From: Hymenobacter cellulosivorans
Lineage (GTDB): Bacteria > Bacteroidota > Bacteroidia > Cytophagales > Hymenobacteraceae
Assembly: GCF_022919135.1 (NCBI RefSeq)
Contig: NZ_CP095049.1
Coordinates: 5,651,001 to 5,715,000 of the forward strand
Direction: 5' to 3'
Length of the DNA stretch: 64,000 nt
Notes under the pieces: model-generated
Database searches by the model: none
The model's input: the letters and a program-made list of their open reading frames with translations, nothing else
What the model was told of the DNA's origin: nothing
Part shown: positions 51,939 through 60,356 of the stretch, piece by piece
Layout: every line of letters starts with the position of its first letter
Numbering within the stretch: position 1 is the first letter of the stretch
Position numbers and translations under genes: made by a program

Positions 51939-52462
51939 TAGTTCTTAGTCATTTCTTTTTCGTTCACCTCCGAGGCGCCATTCTCGCGCAGCAGCTTGCT
52001 CAGATTGTTGAGGTCAGTGCTTTCGTTGATCTCAATGGCCATCACGAACTTGTCGTCCGTTGAGCGTACGTCCAGTACTGGAGTTCTCCAGCGAGGATAC
52101 AGTTTGCTGATAGCGTAGAAGGTGATTACCATGCCGTGGCAGGTAAAGAATACCGTCAATTCGAAAGAAACTGGGATAAAGGCGGGCAGCGCAATGTGCG
52201 GCTTACCACCGATAATCATCGGCCAGTCGAAACCCAGCATGTAGATCTGCATCCACAGAGCGAAGGCCAGACCGCACATGCCGTAGAAGAATGCGGCGAT
52301 GGGCAGGCGGGAGCGTTCGATACCCAAGGCATCATCGATGCCGTGAATGGGGAACGGAGTAAACACTTCGTAGATTTTTACGCCCGCCGCGCGGACGTTT
52401 TCAATGGCGTGCATCAGCACGTCTTCGTCGTCGAAGATGCCGAGGGCGAAGCGCTTAGTCAT
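51938..52462 (-). CDS. actD: Alternative complex III subunit ActD (DUF3341)
   Basis: 174 aa. A soluble N-terminal domain [20 protein letters not shown] with the family phrase [20 protein letters not shown] is followed by two helices ([20 protein letters not shown] and [20 protein letters not shown]). This is the standard two-helix DUF3341 subunit that completes the membrane part of ACIII. The start codon lies inside the actC coding end (8-nt overlap) and the stop overlaps the actE start. Confidence 0.93.
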   Translation of the reverse strand: MTKRFALGIFDDEDVLMHAIENVRAAGVKIYEVFTPFPIHGIDDALGIERSRLPIAAFFYGMCGLAFALWMQIYMLGFDWPMIIGGKPHIALPAFIPVSFELTVFFTCHGMVITFYAISKLYPRWRTPVLDVRSTDDKFVMAIEINESTDLNNLSKLLRENGASEVNEKEMTKN

Positions 52463-53912
52463 GCTTGTTGTAGTTTACCGGAGCATTGGCAGGCACTCCG
52501 TGGGTGGTTGGCTTGTGAATCAGGTCGTGGTGCGGGTCATGACCGGTGTAGGTCGGACCGTTATCCACCGTGTATTTCAGCACGGTCTTCACTTCAGCCA
52601 TGTTTACCACGGGGAAGAACTTAGCGAAGAGCAGGAACAGCGTGAAGAACAAGCCCATCGTACCTACATAAATACCGATGTCGATAATCGTAGGCGAGAA
52701 CATGACCCAGCTCGAAGGCAGGTAGTCACGGTGCAGCGAGGTGACGATAATCACGAACCGCTCGAACCACATGCCGATGTTGACGATGATCGACAGCACG
52801 AACGTGAGCGGGATACTGTAGCGCACTTTGCGGATCCACACCAGCTGGGGCGTAATCACGTTGCAGGTCATCATCGACCAGTACGCCCACCAGTACGGAC
52901 CCGTGGCCCGGTTGATGAAAGCGTACTGCTCAAACTCCACCTGCGAATACCAGGCAATGAAGAATTCGGTGATGTAAGCTACCCCGACAATCGAGCCGGT
53001 GATCATCATGATTTTGTTCATCAGGGCGATGTGCTCCATCGTGATGTAATCTTCCAGCTTGAACACGACCCGGGTGATGAGCATCAGGGTCAGTACCATG
53101 GCGAAGCCCGAGAAGATAGCCCCGGCCACGAAGTAGGGCGGGAAGATGGTCGTGTGCCAGCCCGGCACCACCGAGGTGGCAAAGTCCATTGACACGATGG
53201 TGTGGACCGAGAGTACCAGCGGGGTCGACACCCCGGCCAGGATCAGCGAGACGGTTTCGTAGCGGCTCCAGTGCTTGGCCGAACCCGTCCAGCCCATGCT
53301 CAGCAGCGAGTAGGCTACTTTGGCAATCGGGCCCTTAGCACGGTCGCGGATTGTAGCGAAGTCAGGTACCAGACCCGTGTACCAGAACACGAGCGAGACG
53401 GTGAAATAGGTCGAAATAGCGAATACGTCCCAGAGCAGGGGCGAATTGAAGTTTACCCACAGCGAACCGAAGGTGTTTTGCAGCGGGAATACCCAGTAAG
53501 CGAGCCACGGACGGCCCATGTGCAGTACCGGGAACATGGCGGCGCAGATTACGGCGAAGATCGTCATAGCTTCGGCGGCGCGGTTGATAGAGCTGCGCCA
53601 CTTCTGGCGGAACAGCAGGAGCACGGCCGAAATCAGCGTGCCGGCGTGGCCGATGCCCACCCACCACACGAAATTGGTGATGTCCCAGGCCCAGCCCACA
53701 GTTTTGTTCAGACCCCATTCCCCGATACCATACCACAGGGTGCGGTACACGGAGTAGAGGAAAACGCCGAGAAAGAAGAGCGCTACGCTCAGGGCGGCCA
53801 TCCACCGAACATTGGGGGCGGCTTCTACCTGGCGGCACACGTCTTGAGTGACGTCGTGGTACGATTTCCCCCCGGTTACGAGCGGCTCCCGTACAGGCGA
53901 TACGTGCTGCAT
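52455..53912 (-). CDS. actC: Alternative complex III subunit ActC (NrfD/PsrC-like)
   Basis: 485 aa, ten helices. NrfD-family motifs: WGINVWVVGIGHAG-like [60 protein letters not shown] and [20 protein letters not shown]. The His/Asp/Glu residues in these segments form the quinol site known from ACIII structures. ActC takes electrons from menaquinol and passes them to the Fe-S clusters of ActB and hemes of ActA. It follows actB after a 111-bp gap containing a 15-bp perfect inverted repeat. Confidence 0.94.
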   Translation of the reverse strand: MQHVSPVREPLVTGGKSYHDVTQDVCRQVEAAPNVRWMAALSVALFFLGVFLYSVYRTLWYGIGEWGLNKTVGWAWDITNFVWWVGIGHAGTLISAVLLLFRQKWRSSINRAAEAMTIFAVICAAMFPVLHMGRPWLAYWVFPLQNTFGSLWVNFNSPLLWDVFAISTYFTVSLVFWYTGLVPDFATIRDRAKGPIAKVAYSLLSMGWTGSAKHWSRYETVSLILAGVSTPLVLSVHTIVSMDFATSVVPGWHTTIFPPYFVAGAIFSGFAMVLTLMLITRVVFKLEDYITMEHIALMNKIMMITGSIVGVAYITEFFIAWYSQVEFEQYAFINRATGPYWWAYWSMMTCNVITPQLVWIRKVRYSIPLTFVLSIIVNIGMWFERFVIIVTSLHRDYLPSSWVMFSPTIIDIGIYVGTMGLFFTLFLLFAKFFPVVNMAEVKTVLKYTVDNGPTYTGHDPHHDLIHKPTTHGVPANAPVNYNKHD

Positions 53913-53936
53913 AGTTTTAGTTGGTTAGTTGGGGGT

Positions 53937-54007
53937 CTTAGGAACGTAGGGGCTCTCGTCTGTTTCGAACCAGTGGTCGGACATCTCCCCTACCCTACGT
54001 TCCTAAG
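53937..54007. repeat. Inverted repeat between actB and actC
   Basis: CTTAGGAACGTAGGG (53937-53951) pairs perfectly with CCCTACGTTCCTAAG (53993-54007). The arm contains GTCTTAGG (53935-53942), a core that returns twice between actA and actB. Confidence 0.7.
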
Positions 54008-54023
54008 CTCCTTGACCCTGTTA

Positions 54024-57000
54024 TTAAGCGTTGCGAACTTCAGTTTCCGTGTTCCGGATCTTGGTCAGATACGTGATGTTAGGCTGCACGTTGATGGCAT
54101 CCAGCACGTGGAAGCCCCGCTCGCCATCTTCACGCTTGATGATCTTCGAAATCTGCGACTCCGGATCCCGCATGTCACCGAATACGATGGCTTGGGTAGG
54201 GCACGACTGCGCGCAGGCGGTTACTACTTCTCCATCTTTCGGACGGCGCTTCTGCTTCTTAGCCTCCAGCTTACCGAGCTGAATGCGCTGTACGCAGAAC
54301 GAGCATTTCTCCATCACACCCCGAGCCCGGACGGTTACGTCGGGGTTCAGTACCATACGGCCCAGGTCGGTGAACATGTGGCTGTTCACGTCTTCGAACT
54401 TCTCATTCGAGTAGTACGAGAACCAGTTGAAGCGACGAACCTTATAGGGGCAGTTGTTAGCGCAGTAGCGGGTACCTACGCAACGGTTGTAGGTCATCTG
54501 ATTGAGACCTTCCGAGCTGTGGGTAGTAGCCAGTACGGGGCACACCGTTTCGCAAGGAGCGTGGTTGCAGTGCTGGCACAGCATGGGCTGGAAAATCACC
54601 GACGGGTTTTCCGACGGATCTTCCATGGCCTTGTAGGTATCCAACTTGCCTTTCTCGGCGAAATCCTCTTTGCTGGCGTCCGAGCTGTAGTAGCGGTCGA
54701 TACGCAGCCAGTGCATTTCACGGCGGTTGATTACCTCCTGCTTACCAACTACGGCAACGTTGTTCTCAACCTGACAACCAATCACGCACGAGCCGCAGCC
54801 GATGCACGAGTTGAGGTCGATAACCATGCCCCAATGGTGGTTCTTGTACTCGTAGTCCTGCCAAAGCGAAACCTTATTAGGTTTCTCCAAGCCTTCCGGC
54901 GTAGCAATCTTGTCGTACTCGGTTACCTCGCGTGGGTTTTCAATGTATTTGGCCAGCGTCGACTCCTGCACCACCGGCTTGCGGTCCATGATGGTGTGGT
55001 GAGTCTGGGTCTGGGCGATGGGCGACTGAGCACCCGTTTTCTCTAGGGTAACGGTGTTGGCGTAGATGATGCTATTGTCGCGCACCATGGCCATAGGATA
55101 CACGTTGGCACCTACGTTGTCACCAACCTTACCAGCCATCTTGCGGCCGTAGCCGATGGCAATACCGACTGTGTCGTTGGCTTGGCCAGGCTGAACCAGT
55201 ACGGGTAGCTCAATAGAGACTCCGTTGGCCGTTACTTTCAACACGTCGCCTTGCTCCCAGCCGTTTTTCACAGCCATAGCACGCGGAACGGCTACGTAGT
55301 TGCCCCAAGTAGCTTTAGAAACTGGGTCGGGCAATTCCTGCAGCCAGGGGTTATTACCTTCCCAGTTGCCGGGGCCAATACCAACTTTCTCGTAGATGGC
55401 CAGCTCAACGCCCGAACCTTTCGGAGCAGAGCCGATAGCGGCTACAGCCTGAGCTGCACTCATAGCCGGAGCTACTTGAGCCACAGGCGCCGGCGACAGG
55501 GTGCCAACAGCAACACCGTCGTGTACGGCCTTATCCCAGCCCGCCTGGAAGTTGCCACCCAACAAACCGCGCCACGAAGCACGCAGGTAGTTGTAGTAGC
55601 TTTGCGGATTGCCAGCCCAGGTGAGCAGGCTGTCTTGGGCCTGACGGGTAGCAAACAACGGCGAAATAGTAGGCTGAGCCAAGCTCAAGAAGCCACGCTT
55701 AGGCTCAAAGTCATTCCATGACTCGAGGTAGTTGTGGTCGGGGCAGGCGTAGTCGCAAAGAGAGCCGGTTTCGTCTAAACGGTCGTTGAGCGAAATCTTT
55801 ACCGGCACCTTAGCCAGGCCCGACTTTACTTTCTCGGCCAGCGGGTGGTCGTAAGCAGGGTTGGCATGATAGAAAATCACGGCGCCAACGTTACCGGCAT
55901 TCATGTCATTCACCAAGCGCACCATGCGGGCATCATCGCCCTGACGCAGCATAGAAGGCGCGGTCAGGTCAACAGCAGCACTGCCGAGGGTCTGGTTAAT
56001 GGCCGTAACCAGCGTTTGGATAGCTACATCGTTCGAGCCCGACACGACCAAACCCCGGCTGCCAGCAGCACGCAGTTCAGCAGCAGCCTTTTTCAGTTGA
56101 GCGGAACCAGCGGCTGCACCACCGCCAACTACGGCGTTGTACAGAGCCACAGCAGTAGCGCCCATTTCCGAAGGCTTAACCGGTACCCGCACATCGGCAT
56201 TGGCACCAGTCAGAGTCATAGCCGTTTCAAACTGGAAGTGACGGTTCATCGTCTTCTTCTCAGCCGAGACCTTACGGTTGGTGATATACTGCTGAGCATA
56301 TTCAACCGGCGACAGCCAAGTGCCGAGGAAATCGGCACCCAGGCTCACGATTACGGCAGCTTTGCTGAAATCGTACGAAGGCAGAACTCCACCGTTGGCA
56401 CGCAGCAATGCCGACTGCGAGTTGGCATCGTACATCACATGCTCCGTGTTAGGGTAGCGCGCGGCAAACTCGGCAATTACCTTCTTGGTCGTGGGACTGA
56501 TAATGGTCGGCGACACGATGGCAATACGGCCGGTAGCACCAGCCAGCTTCGTGCGGATCTCCTGGTCAACCTGGTCGGTAGCGGCCTTCTTGCCTTTGAT
56601 GGCGAAGTGCTGCAGACGGCCTTTGTCGTAGAGGCTCAGCACCGAGGCCTGAGCCCGGGCCGACAGGCCACCGCGCGTGATGGGCGAACCGGGGTTACCT
56701 TCCAGCTTGATCGGACGGCCCTCGCGGGTTTTCACCAACACACTGTTGTAGTCGGTACCGTTGAAATAGGTGGAGGCGTAAAAGTTGGCAATACCTGGAT
56801 CTACCTCTTCAGGCTTGTTGAGGTACGGAATTGCCTTGCGGACCGGGGTTTCGCAGCTAGCCAACGTGGCGGCGGCAATACCAAAGCCCATGAGTTTGAG
56901 GAAGTCGCGACGCGGGGCTACCGCGGCGTCGGAAGAGCCGTGGGATTCCTTCACCGGCAGGAAGTCAGCAAACTCGCTAAACGCGTTTTTGACAAACTCC

Positions 57001-57053
57001 GGTGAGCTTTCCAGTTCCTCAATTCCCTTCCAGTACTTAGGCGACTCTTGCAT
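54024..57053 (-). CDS. actB: Alternative complex III subunit ActB (molybdopterin-oxidoreductase-like fused to Fe-S domain)
   Basis: 1009 aa. A Tat-type signal RRDFLKLMGFGIAAATLASC near residues 48-67. The central part (about 90-700) has the fold of molybdopterin oxidoreductases but, as in all ActB, no evident Mo-cofactor ligation. The C-terminal ferredoxin domain carries four cysteine clusters: CIGCGSCVIGCQ (about 755), CQHCNHAPCETVCPV, CVGTRYCANNCPYKVRRFNW and CSFCVQRI with CAQSCPTQA. These bind one 3Fe-4S and three 4Fe-4S clusters in known complexes. ActB forms the large periplasmic arm of ACIII. The 154-bp gap to actA contains two hairpins. Confidence 0.95.
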   Translation of the reverse strand: MQESPKYWKGIEELESSPEFVKNAFSEFADFLPVKESHGSSDAAVAPRRDFLKLMGFGIAAATLASCETPVRKAIPYLNKPEEVDPGIANFYASTYFNGTDYNSVLVKTREGRPIKLEGNPGSPITRGGLSARAQASVLSLYDKGRLQHFAIKGKKAATDQVDQEIRTKLAGATGRIAIVSPTIISPTTKKVIAEFAARYPNTEHVMYDANSQSALLRANGGVLPSYDFSKAAVIVSLGADFLGTWLSPVEYAQQYITNRKVSAEKKTMNRHFQFETAMTLTGANADVRVPVKPSEMGATAVALYNAVVGGGAAAGSAQLKKAAAELRAAGSRGLVVSGSNDVAIQTLVTAINQTLGSAAVDLTAPSMLRQGDDARMVRLVNDMNAGNVGAVIFYHANPAYDHPLAEKVKSGLAKVPVKISLNDRLDETGSLCDYACPDHNYLESWNDFEPKRGFLSLAQPTISPLFATRQAQDSLLTWAGNPQSYYNYLRASWRGLLGGNFQAGWDKAVHDGVAVGTLSPAPVAQVAPAMSAAQAVAAIGSAPKGSGVELAIYEKVGIGPGNWEGNNPWLQELPDPVSKATWGNYVAVPRAMAVKNGWEQGDVLKVTANGVSIELPVLVQPGQANDTVGIAIGYGRKMAGKVGDNVGANVYPMAMVRDNSIIYANTVTLEKTGAQSPIAQTQTHHTIMDRKPVVQESTLAKYIENPREVTEYDKIATPEGLEKPNKVSLWQDYEYKNHHWGMVIDLNSCIGCGSCVIGCQVENNVAVVGKQEVINRREMHWLRIDRYYSSDASKEDFAEKGKLDTYKAMEDPSENPSVIFQPMLCQHCNHAPCETVCPVLATTHSSEGLNQMTYNRCVGTRYCANNCPYKVRRFNWFSYYSNEKFEDVNSHMFTDLGRMVLNPDVTVRARGVMEKCSFCVQRIQLGKLEAKKQKRRPKDGEVVTACAQSCPTQAIVFGDMRDPESQISKIIKREDGERGFHVLDAINVQPNITYLTKIRNTETEVRNA

Positions 57054-57073
57054 CGTGTTTTTTGGGGACTAGG

Positions 57074-57119
57074 GTCTTAGGGACTTAGCGACTTGGATTC
57101 TGGTCCGGTAAGTCTCTAA
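57074..57119. repeat. Hairpin 1 between actA and actB
   Basis: CTTAGGGACTTAG (57076-57088) pairs with GTAAGTCTCTAAG at 57107-57119 with one or two mismatches. The core GTCTTAGG occurs at 57074-57081. Confidence 0.6.
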
Positions 57120-57149
57120 GTTGGTATGCGGGTTTTTAAAGAAGAAAAC

Positions 57150-57200
57150 AGGTCTTAGGCGCGCCGGAGGCAGGGGCTGCGTTCCGGGCACCTAAGACCT
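57150..57200. repeat. Hairpin 2 between actA and actB
   Basis: AGGTCTTAGG (57150-57159) pairs with CCTAAGACCT (57191-57200), with GC-rich pairing continuing inside (CGCCGGA/TCCGGGC). The core GTCTTAGG is at 57152-57159. Confidence 0.6.
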
Positions 57201-57207
57201 TGCTAGG

Positions 57208-58569
57208 CTAGTAGTGGCACTTCGAGCACTCCGTACCGCCGTTCGACGATACCGTGAAAGGAGCACCAGCGTTGGCTTTGTCGTGCAGCTTCACCAGGTT
57301 GGTGTAGTAGCCGTTGCCCTTCGTGTTGAGGGGAGTTTCGCGGTGGCAGTTGATGCACCAGCCCATGGTCAGGGGCGAATACTGATACACTACCTCCATG
57401 TTCTGGATCGGGCCGTGGCAGGTCTGGCACTCGATGCCGCCTACCTGGGTGTGCTGCGAGTGGTTGAAGTACGCCAGGTCAGGCAGGTTGTGGATACGAA
57501 CCCACTGGATAGGCTGCTTCCGCTCGATGGCGCGGTAGATCTTCTTGATTTCGGGCGACTCCGTCTTTACCTGCGAGTGGCAGTTCATACAAATGTTGGC
57601 CGAAGGAATGTTAGCGCTCTTGCTCTTGTACACCGAGGTGTGGCAATACGAGCAGTTGATCTGGTTTTCACCAGCGTGCAGCTTGTGCGAGAAGGCAATG
57701 GGCTGGGTAGGCTGGTAGCCCTGAGCCAGACCGATAGCCATTACCCCCTGTACCGATTCGTACAGTACAACAAGTACAAACAGCGTCAGAGCCAGGCCGC
57801 GCACTACGGGCGACTTGTAGATTTTGGACAGGTCGAAGCGCTGCTCCAGCTGCTCCACGTCGCGACCATCGAGGTCTTTGCGGCCGCGCAGCACATCCTT
57901 CATGATGTTGGCGATGATAACCAGAGTTACCACCAGCACCAGGAGCACAACTACCAATACAATCAGGAGAATGTCGATGGTGCTGTTGCCAGTGCCAGCA
58001 CCGGCGGCAGCCGCGCCACCATCGGCGCCATCTACTTTCTCGGCGTTGCCAGCAGTAGCACCGCCCCCAGTAGCAGCTGAAGGCTTATCGCTTTCAGAAG
58101 CTACATAGGAGATAATCGAGGTGATTTCAGCGTCGGAGAGCTGGAAGCTCGGCATCTGCTGCTTCTGATACTGATTGAAGATCTTCACCGCGTACTCGTC
58201 GCCGCTGGCAACGACTTTGCTGGAGTTCTTGATCCACGGAATCAGCCAGGAGATTGGCCGGCGCTTGTGAACGTCTTTAAGGGCAGGGCCGACCACAACA
58301 TCATTGATGGCGTGGCACTGAGCGCAGTTTTGCGTGAACAATGCGGCACCAGCGCTGATTGCAGCGGCATCACCGGTAGTGGCACCCGCAGCGGCAGCTG
58401 GGGCGGCGGCGGCAGTAGCGCCAGGCGTCACACCATCTTTGCTAGCAGCCGGCGCAGTAGCTACCGGGGATGCTTCGCCTTGCTGGGCAGTGGAGGAACC
58501 CACCGCAGCAAATGTCAGAAACAGAGCTAGAAAGACGTGGGAGAGAGGACGAAGTCGGATGCTATTCAT
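57208..58569 (-). CDS. actA: Alternative complex III subunit ActA with an extra N-terminal monoheme cytochrome c domain
   Basis: 453 aa from ATG 58569 (MNSIRLRPLSHVFLALFLTF, signal peptide). After an Ala-rich linker comes a class I cytochrome c domain with NCAQCHAINDVVVGPALKD (heme 1) and a likely axial Met in KQQMPSFQLSD. A disordered linker and a membrane helix (IDILLIVLVVVLLVLVVTLV) follow, with a second helix (LALTLFVLVVLYESVQGVMA). The pentaheme part has five CxxCH: CSYCH, CMNCH, CQTCH, CINCH and CSKCH. The total of six exceeds the pentaheme ActA of Rhodothermus. Electrons from ActB and ActC reach cytochrome c or oxidase through these hemes. It is the first gene of the operon, behind a strong promoter. 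Confidence 0.93.
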   Translation of the reverse strand: MNSIRLRPLSHVFLALFLTFAAVGSSTAQQGEASPVATAPAASKDGVTPGATAAAAPAAAAGATTGDAAAISAGAALFTQNCAQCHAINDVVVGPALKDVHKRRPISWLIPWIKNSSKVVASGDEYAVKIFNQYQKQQMPSFQLSDAEITSIISYVASESDKPSAATGGGATAGNAEKVDGADGGAAAAGAGTGNSTIDILLIVLVVVLLVLVVTLVIIANIMKDVLRGRKDLDGRDVEQLEQRFDLSKIYKSPVVRGLALTLFVLVVLYESVQGVMAIGLAQGYQPTQPIAFSHKLHAGENQINCSYCHTSVYKSKSANIPSANICMNCHSQVKTESPEIKKIYRAIERKQPIQWVRIHNLPDLAYFNHSQHTQVGGIECQTCHGPIQNMEVVYQYSPLTMGWCINCHRETPLNTKGNGYYTNLVKLHDKANAGAPFTVSSNGGTECSKCHY

Positions 58570-58616
58570 AGCACAAAGTGACTGGGAAAAAGAAAGGCAG
58601 GGGTACTTCAAGGCCA

Positions 58617-58647
58617 CAAATGTAGGTCGGGAATCGCAGACCACAAA
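58617..58647 (-). promoter_or_regulatory. Promoter of the act-cox operon
   Basis: On the minus strand TTTG (58647-58644), a 19-bp spacer, then TACATTTG (58624-58617). This is an exact match to the Bacteroidota primary-sigma consensus TTTG-N19-TAnnTTTG and would start transcription about 40 nt before the actA ATG. Confidence 0.75.
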
Positions 58648-58878
58648 CCTGCCTGGGCTAATTTTCGCCCATTCCAGCTTGCTTAGAATCATTCTAAAAA
58701 CCATCCCGGCGCGACTCCTTACTATATATAGAAGGTCAATCCTGCGCGCTACACCTGAACTCTTGCTTCCCCGGATTAATACTACTCTATAGGCTAACTC
58801 GTCTTAGCTTCAAAGGTTTGACCTTGGGCTGACTTAGTCGCTTTAATTTCAAGACCTAACATAAATTTCGGGCTCATC
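58648..58878. other. Divergent intergenic region, actA / rpsF
   Basis: About 230 bp between the two promoters. AT-rich blocks (CTATATATAGAAGG near 58723) are present, but I see no gene, RNA or terminator. Confidence 0.4.
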
Positions 58879-58910
58879 TTGGTGATAACCCTGGATTAAT
58901 AGTATCTTTG
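58879..58910 (+). promoter_or_regulatory. Promoter of the rpsF-rpsR-rplI operon
   Basis: TTGG (58879-58882), 20-bp spacer, TATCTTTG (58903-58910), matching the TAnnTTTG -7 box exactly, about 40 nt before the S6 start. Confidence 0.65.
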
Positions 58911-58952
58911 CGCCCTGATTCAATTTTTCATTTAATTTTTTCATCCCGTCTA

Positions 58953-59330
58953 ATGGAAGTAAGAAATTACGAGACGGTCTTCATCCTGACTCCCGTGTTG
59001 AACGAGACGCAGGTGCAAGAGACGATCGAGAAGTTCTCGCAGGTGCTTAAGGAAAATAGCGCCGACATTATCCACTCCGAAAACTGGGGCCTCAAGAAGT
59101 TGGCTTACCCCATCCAGAAGAAAAACACCGGATACTACTTCCTGGTGGAGTTCACTGGCTCAGGTAACATCGTTGACGTACTCGAGCTGGCGTTCCGCCG
59201 CGACGAGCGTGTCATCCGCTTCCTGACGACCGTTCTCGACAAGCACGCGGTGGCATACAGCCAGCGTCGTCGCAACGGCGAGATGAACCAGCAGAAGGCC
59301 AAACAACAATCGGAAGCCGTAGCCCAGTAA
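58953..59330 (+). CDS. rpsF: 30S ribosomal protein S6
   Basis: 125 aa from ATG 58953 (MEVRNYETVFILTPVLNETQ); the upstream ATT/ATG-less extension of the frame is rejected. S6 signature: NWGLKKLAYPIQKKNTGYYF and ERVIRFLTTVLDKHA. It binds with S18 to the 16S rRNA platform of the small subunit. First gene of the classical rpsF-rpsR-rplI operon; rpsR follows 4 nt after the stop. The Gln-rich tail (QKAKQQSEAVAQ) is common in this phylum. Confidence 0.97.
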   Translation: MEVRNYETVFILTPVLNETQVQETIEKFSQVLKENSADIIHSENWGLKKLAYPIQKKNTGYYFLVEFTGSGNIVDVLELAFRRDERVIRFLTTVLDKHAVAYSQRRRNGEMNQQKAKQQSEAVAQ

Positions 59331-59334
59331 GACC

Positions 59335-59586
59335 ATGAGCCTAGCCAACGAGAAAATCCACAAGCAGGATACCCGTAAGAAATATTGCCGCTTCAAGAAG
59401 AACGGCATTAAATACGTGGACTACAAAGACCCGAACTTCCTGCTGAAGTTTGTGAACGAGCAGGGCCGCATTCTGCCCCGTCGTATCACCGGCACCAGCC
59501 TGAAATTCCAGCGCAAAATTGCCCAAGCCGTGGCCAAAGCCCGTCACTTGGCTCTGATGCCCTACGTAACCGATTCGTTGAAGTAA
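59335..59586 (+). CDS. rpsR: 30S ribosomal protein S18
   Basis: 83 aa. S18 core: KKYCRFKKNGIKYVDYKDPN, LLKFVNEQGRILPRRITGTS and KFQRKIAQAVAKARHLALMP. It pairs with S6 on the 30S platform. Only one cysteine is present near the N-terminus, so no zinc-binding form. Confidence 0.98.
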   Translation: MSLANEKIHKQDTRKKYCRFKKNGIKYVDYKDPNFLLKFVNEQGRILPRRITGTSLKFQRKIAQAVAKARHLALMPYVTDSLK

Positions 59587-59607
59587 ACCTTTCTTACAGA
59601 GACTGAC

Positions 59608-60051
59608 ATGGAAGTAATTCTGAAAGACGACGTAAAGAACCTGGGCTACAAGAACGACATCGTTACTGTAAAGCCCGGTTACGGTCGTAACTACCTGCTG
59701 CCGCAGGGTCTGGCCATGCTGGCCGACAAGACCAACAAGAAAATCGTTGCCGAGAACGTACGTCAGGCTGCTCACAAAGCCGACAAGATCAAAGGTGACG
59801 CGCAGGCCATTGCCGACAAAATCGGTGATGCCGCTTTCGAGATCAAAGCCAAAGTGGGCGAAACCGGCAAGATCTTCGGCCGCGTGACCACCCTGCAGCT
59901 GGCCGAGGCTTTGAAAGCTAAGGGCGTAGACGTAGACCGCAAGCGCATCTCCTTCGACCAGGAGCCTGCGTCGGCTGGTGAGTACACGGCTACCATCAAC
60001 CTGCACAAAGAAGTGAAGCACCAGGTGCGCTTCAACGTAGTAGCTGAGTAA
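59608..60051 (+). CDS. rplI: 50S ribosomal protein L9
   Basis: 147 aa. The N-terminal domain has MEVILKDDVKNLGYKNDIVT, VKPGYGRNYLLPQGLA, the connecting helix and the C-terminal domain GKIFGRVTTLQLAEALKAKG. It binds 23S rRNA at the base of the L1 stalk. Last gene of the S6-S18-L9 operon, followed by a strong terminator. Confidence 0.97.
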   Translation: MEVILKDDVKNLGYKNDIVTVKPGYGRNYLLPQGLAMLADKTNKKIVAENVRQAAHKADKIKGDAQAIADKIGDAAFEIKAKVGETGKIFGRVTTLQLAEALKAKGVDVDRKRISFDQEPASAGEYTATINLHKEVKHQVRFNVVAE

Positions 60052-60072
60052 GCTGCTGCCACTTCGAGTAAG

Positions 60073-60107
60073 AAAAAGCCTGACTACCGCGGTAGTCAGG
60101 CTTTTTT
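60073..60107 (+). terminator. Terminator of the ribosomal operon
   Basis: AAAAAGCCTGACTACC pairs perfectly with GGTAGTCAGGCTTTTTT around CGC; a textbook hairpin plus T tract. Confidence 0.92.
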
Positions 60108-60287
60108 GCTCTTGGTTGGTTTAGGCTGCTGCGCCGAAAAACTGTTCAAAGCCGTATCCTGATCGGGTGCGGAAACGTCTTCTGCGTGAGCAGTGTATAT
60201 CTTTAGTCTTCCGGACCACTAATCCAACGGTGGACGGCTGCCGTACGCTTTCCGGGGCTCCTCCCCTACTTGGGAGCTATTACCGGT
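60108..60287. other. Intergenic region upstream of the GSCFA gene
   Basis: About 180 bp with no gene or RNA that I can recognise. Confidence 0.4.
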
Positions 60288-60319
60288 TTTGGCTGAACGC
60301 ACAGAGTTGAGTAGGTTGC
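60288..60319 (+). promoter_or_regulatory. Possible promoter of the GSCFA gene
   Basis: TTTG (60288-60291), 20-bp spacer, TAGGTTGC (60312-60319). The -7 box departs from TAnnTTTG at two positions, so this is only a candidate. Confidence 0.35.
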
Positions 60320-60356
60320 CTGTTCGTTGGCCCTTGTTAGGCCTTATACCTGTAGA

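Noticed and set aside
53202..55046. 614-codon plus-strand open frame over actC and actB
   Set aside because: Antisense shadow of two well-recognised genes; composition (Arg/Val/His-rich) is typical of GC-rich complements.
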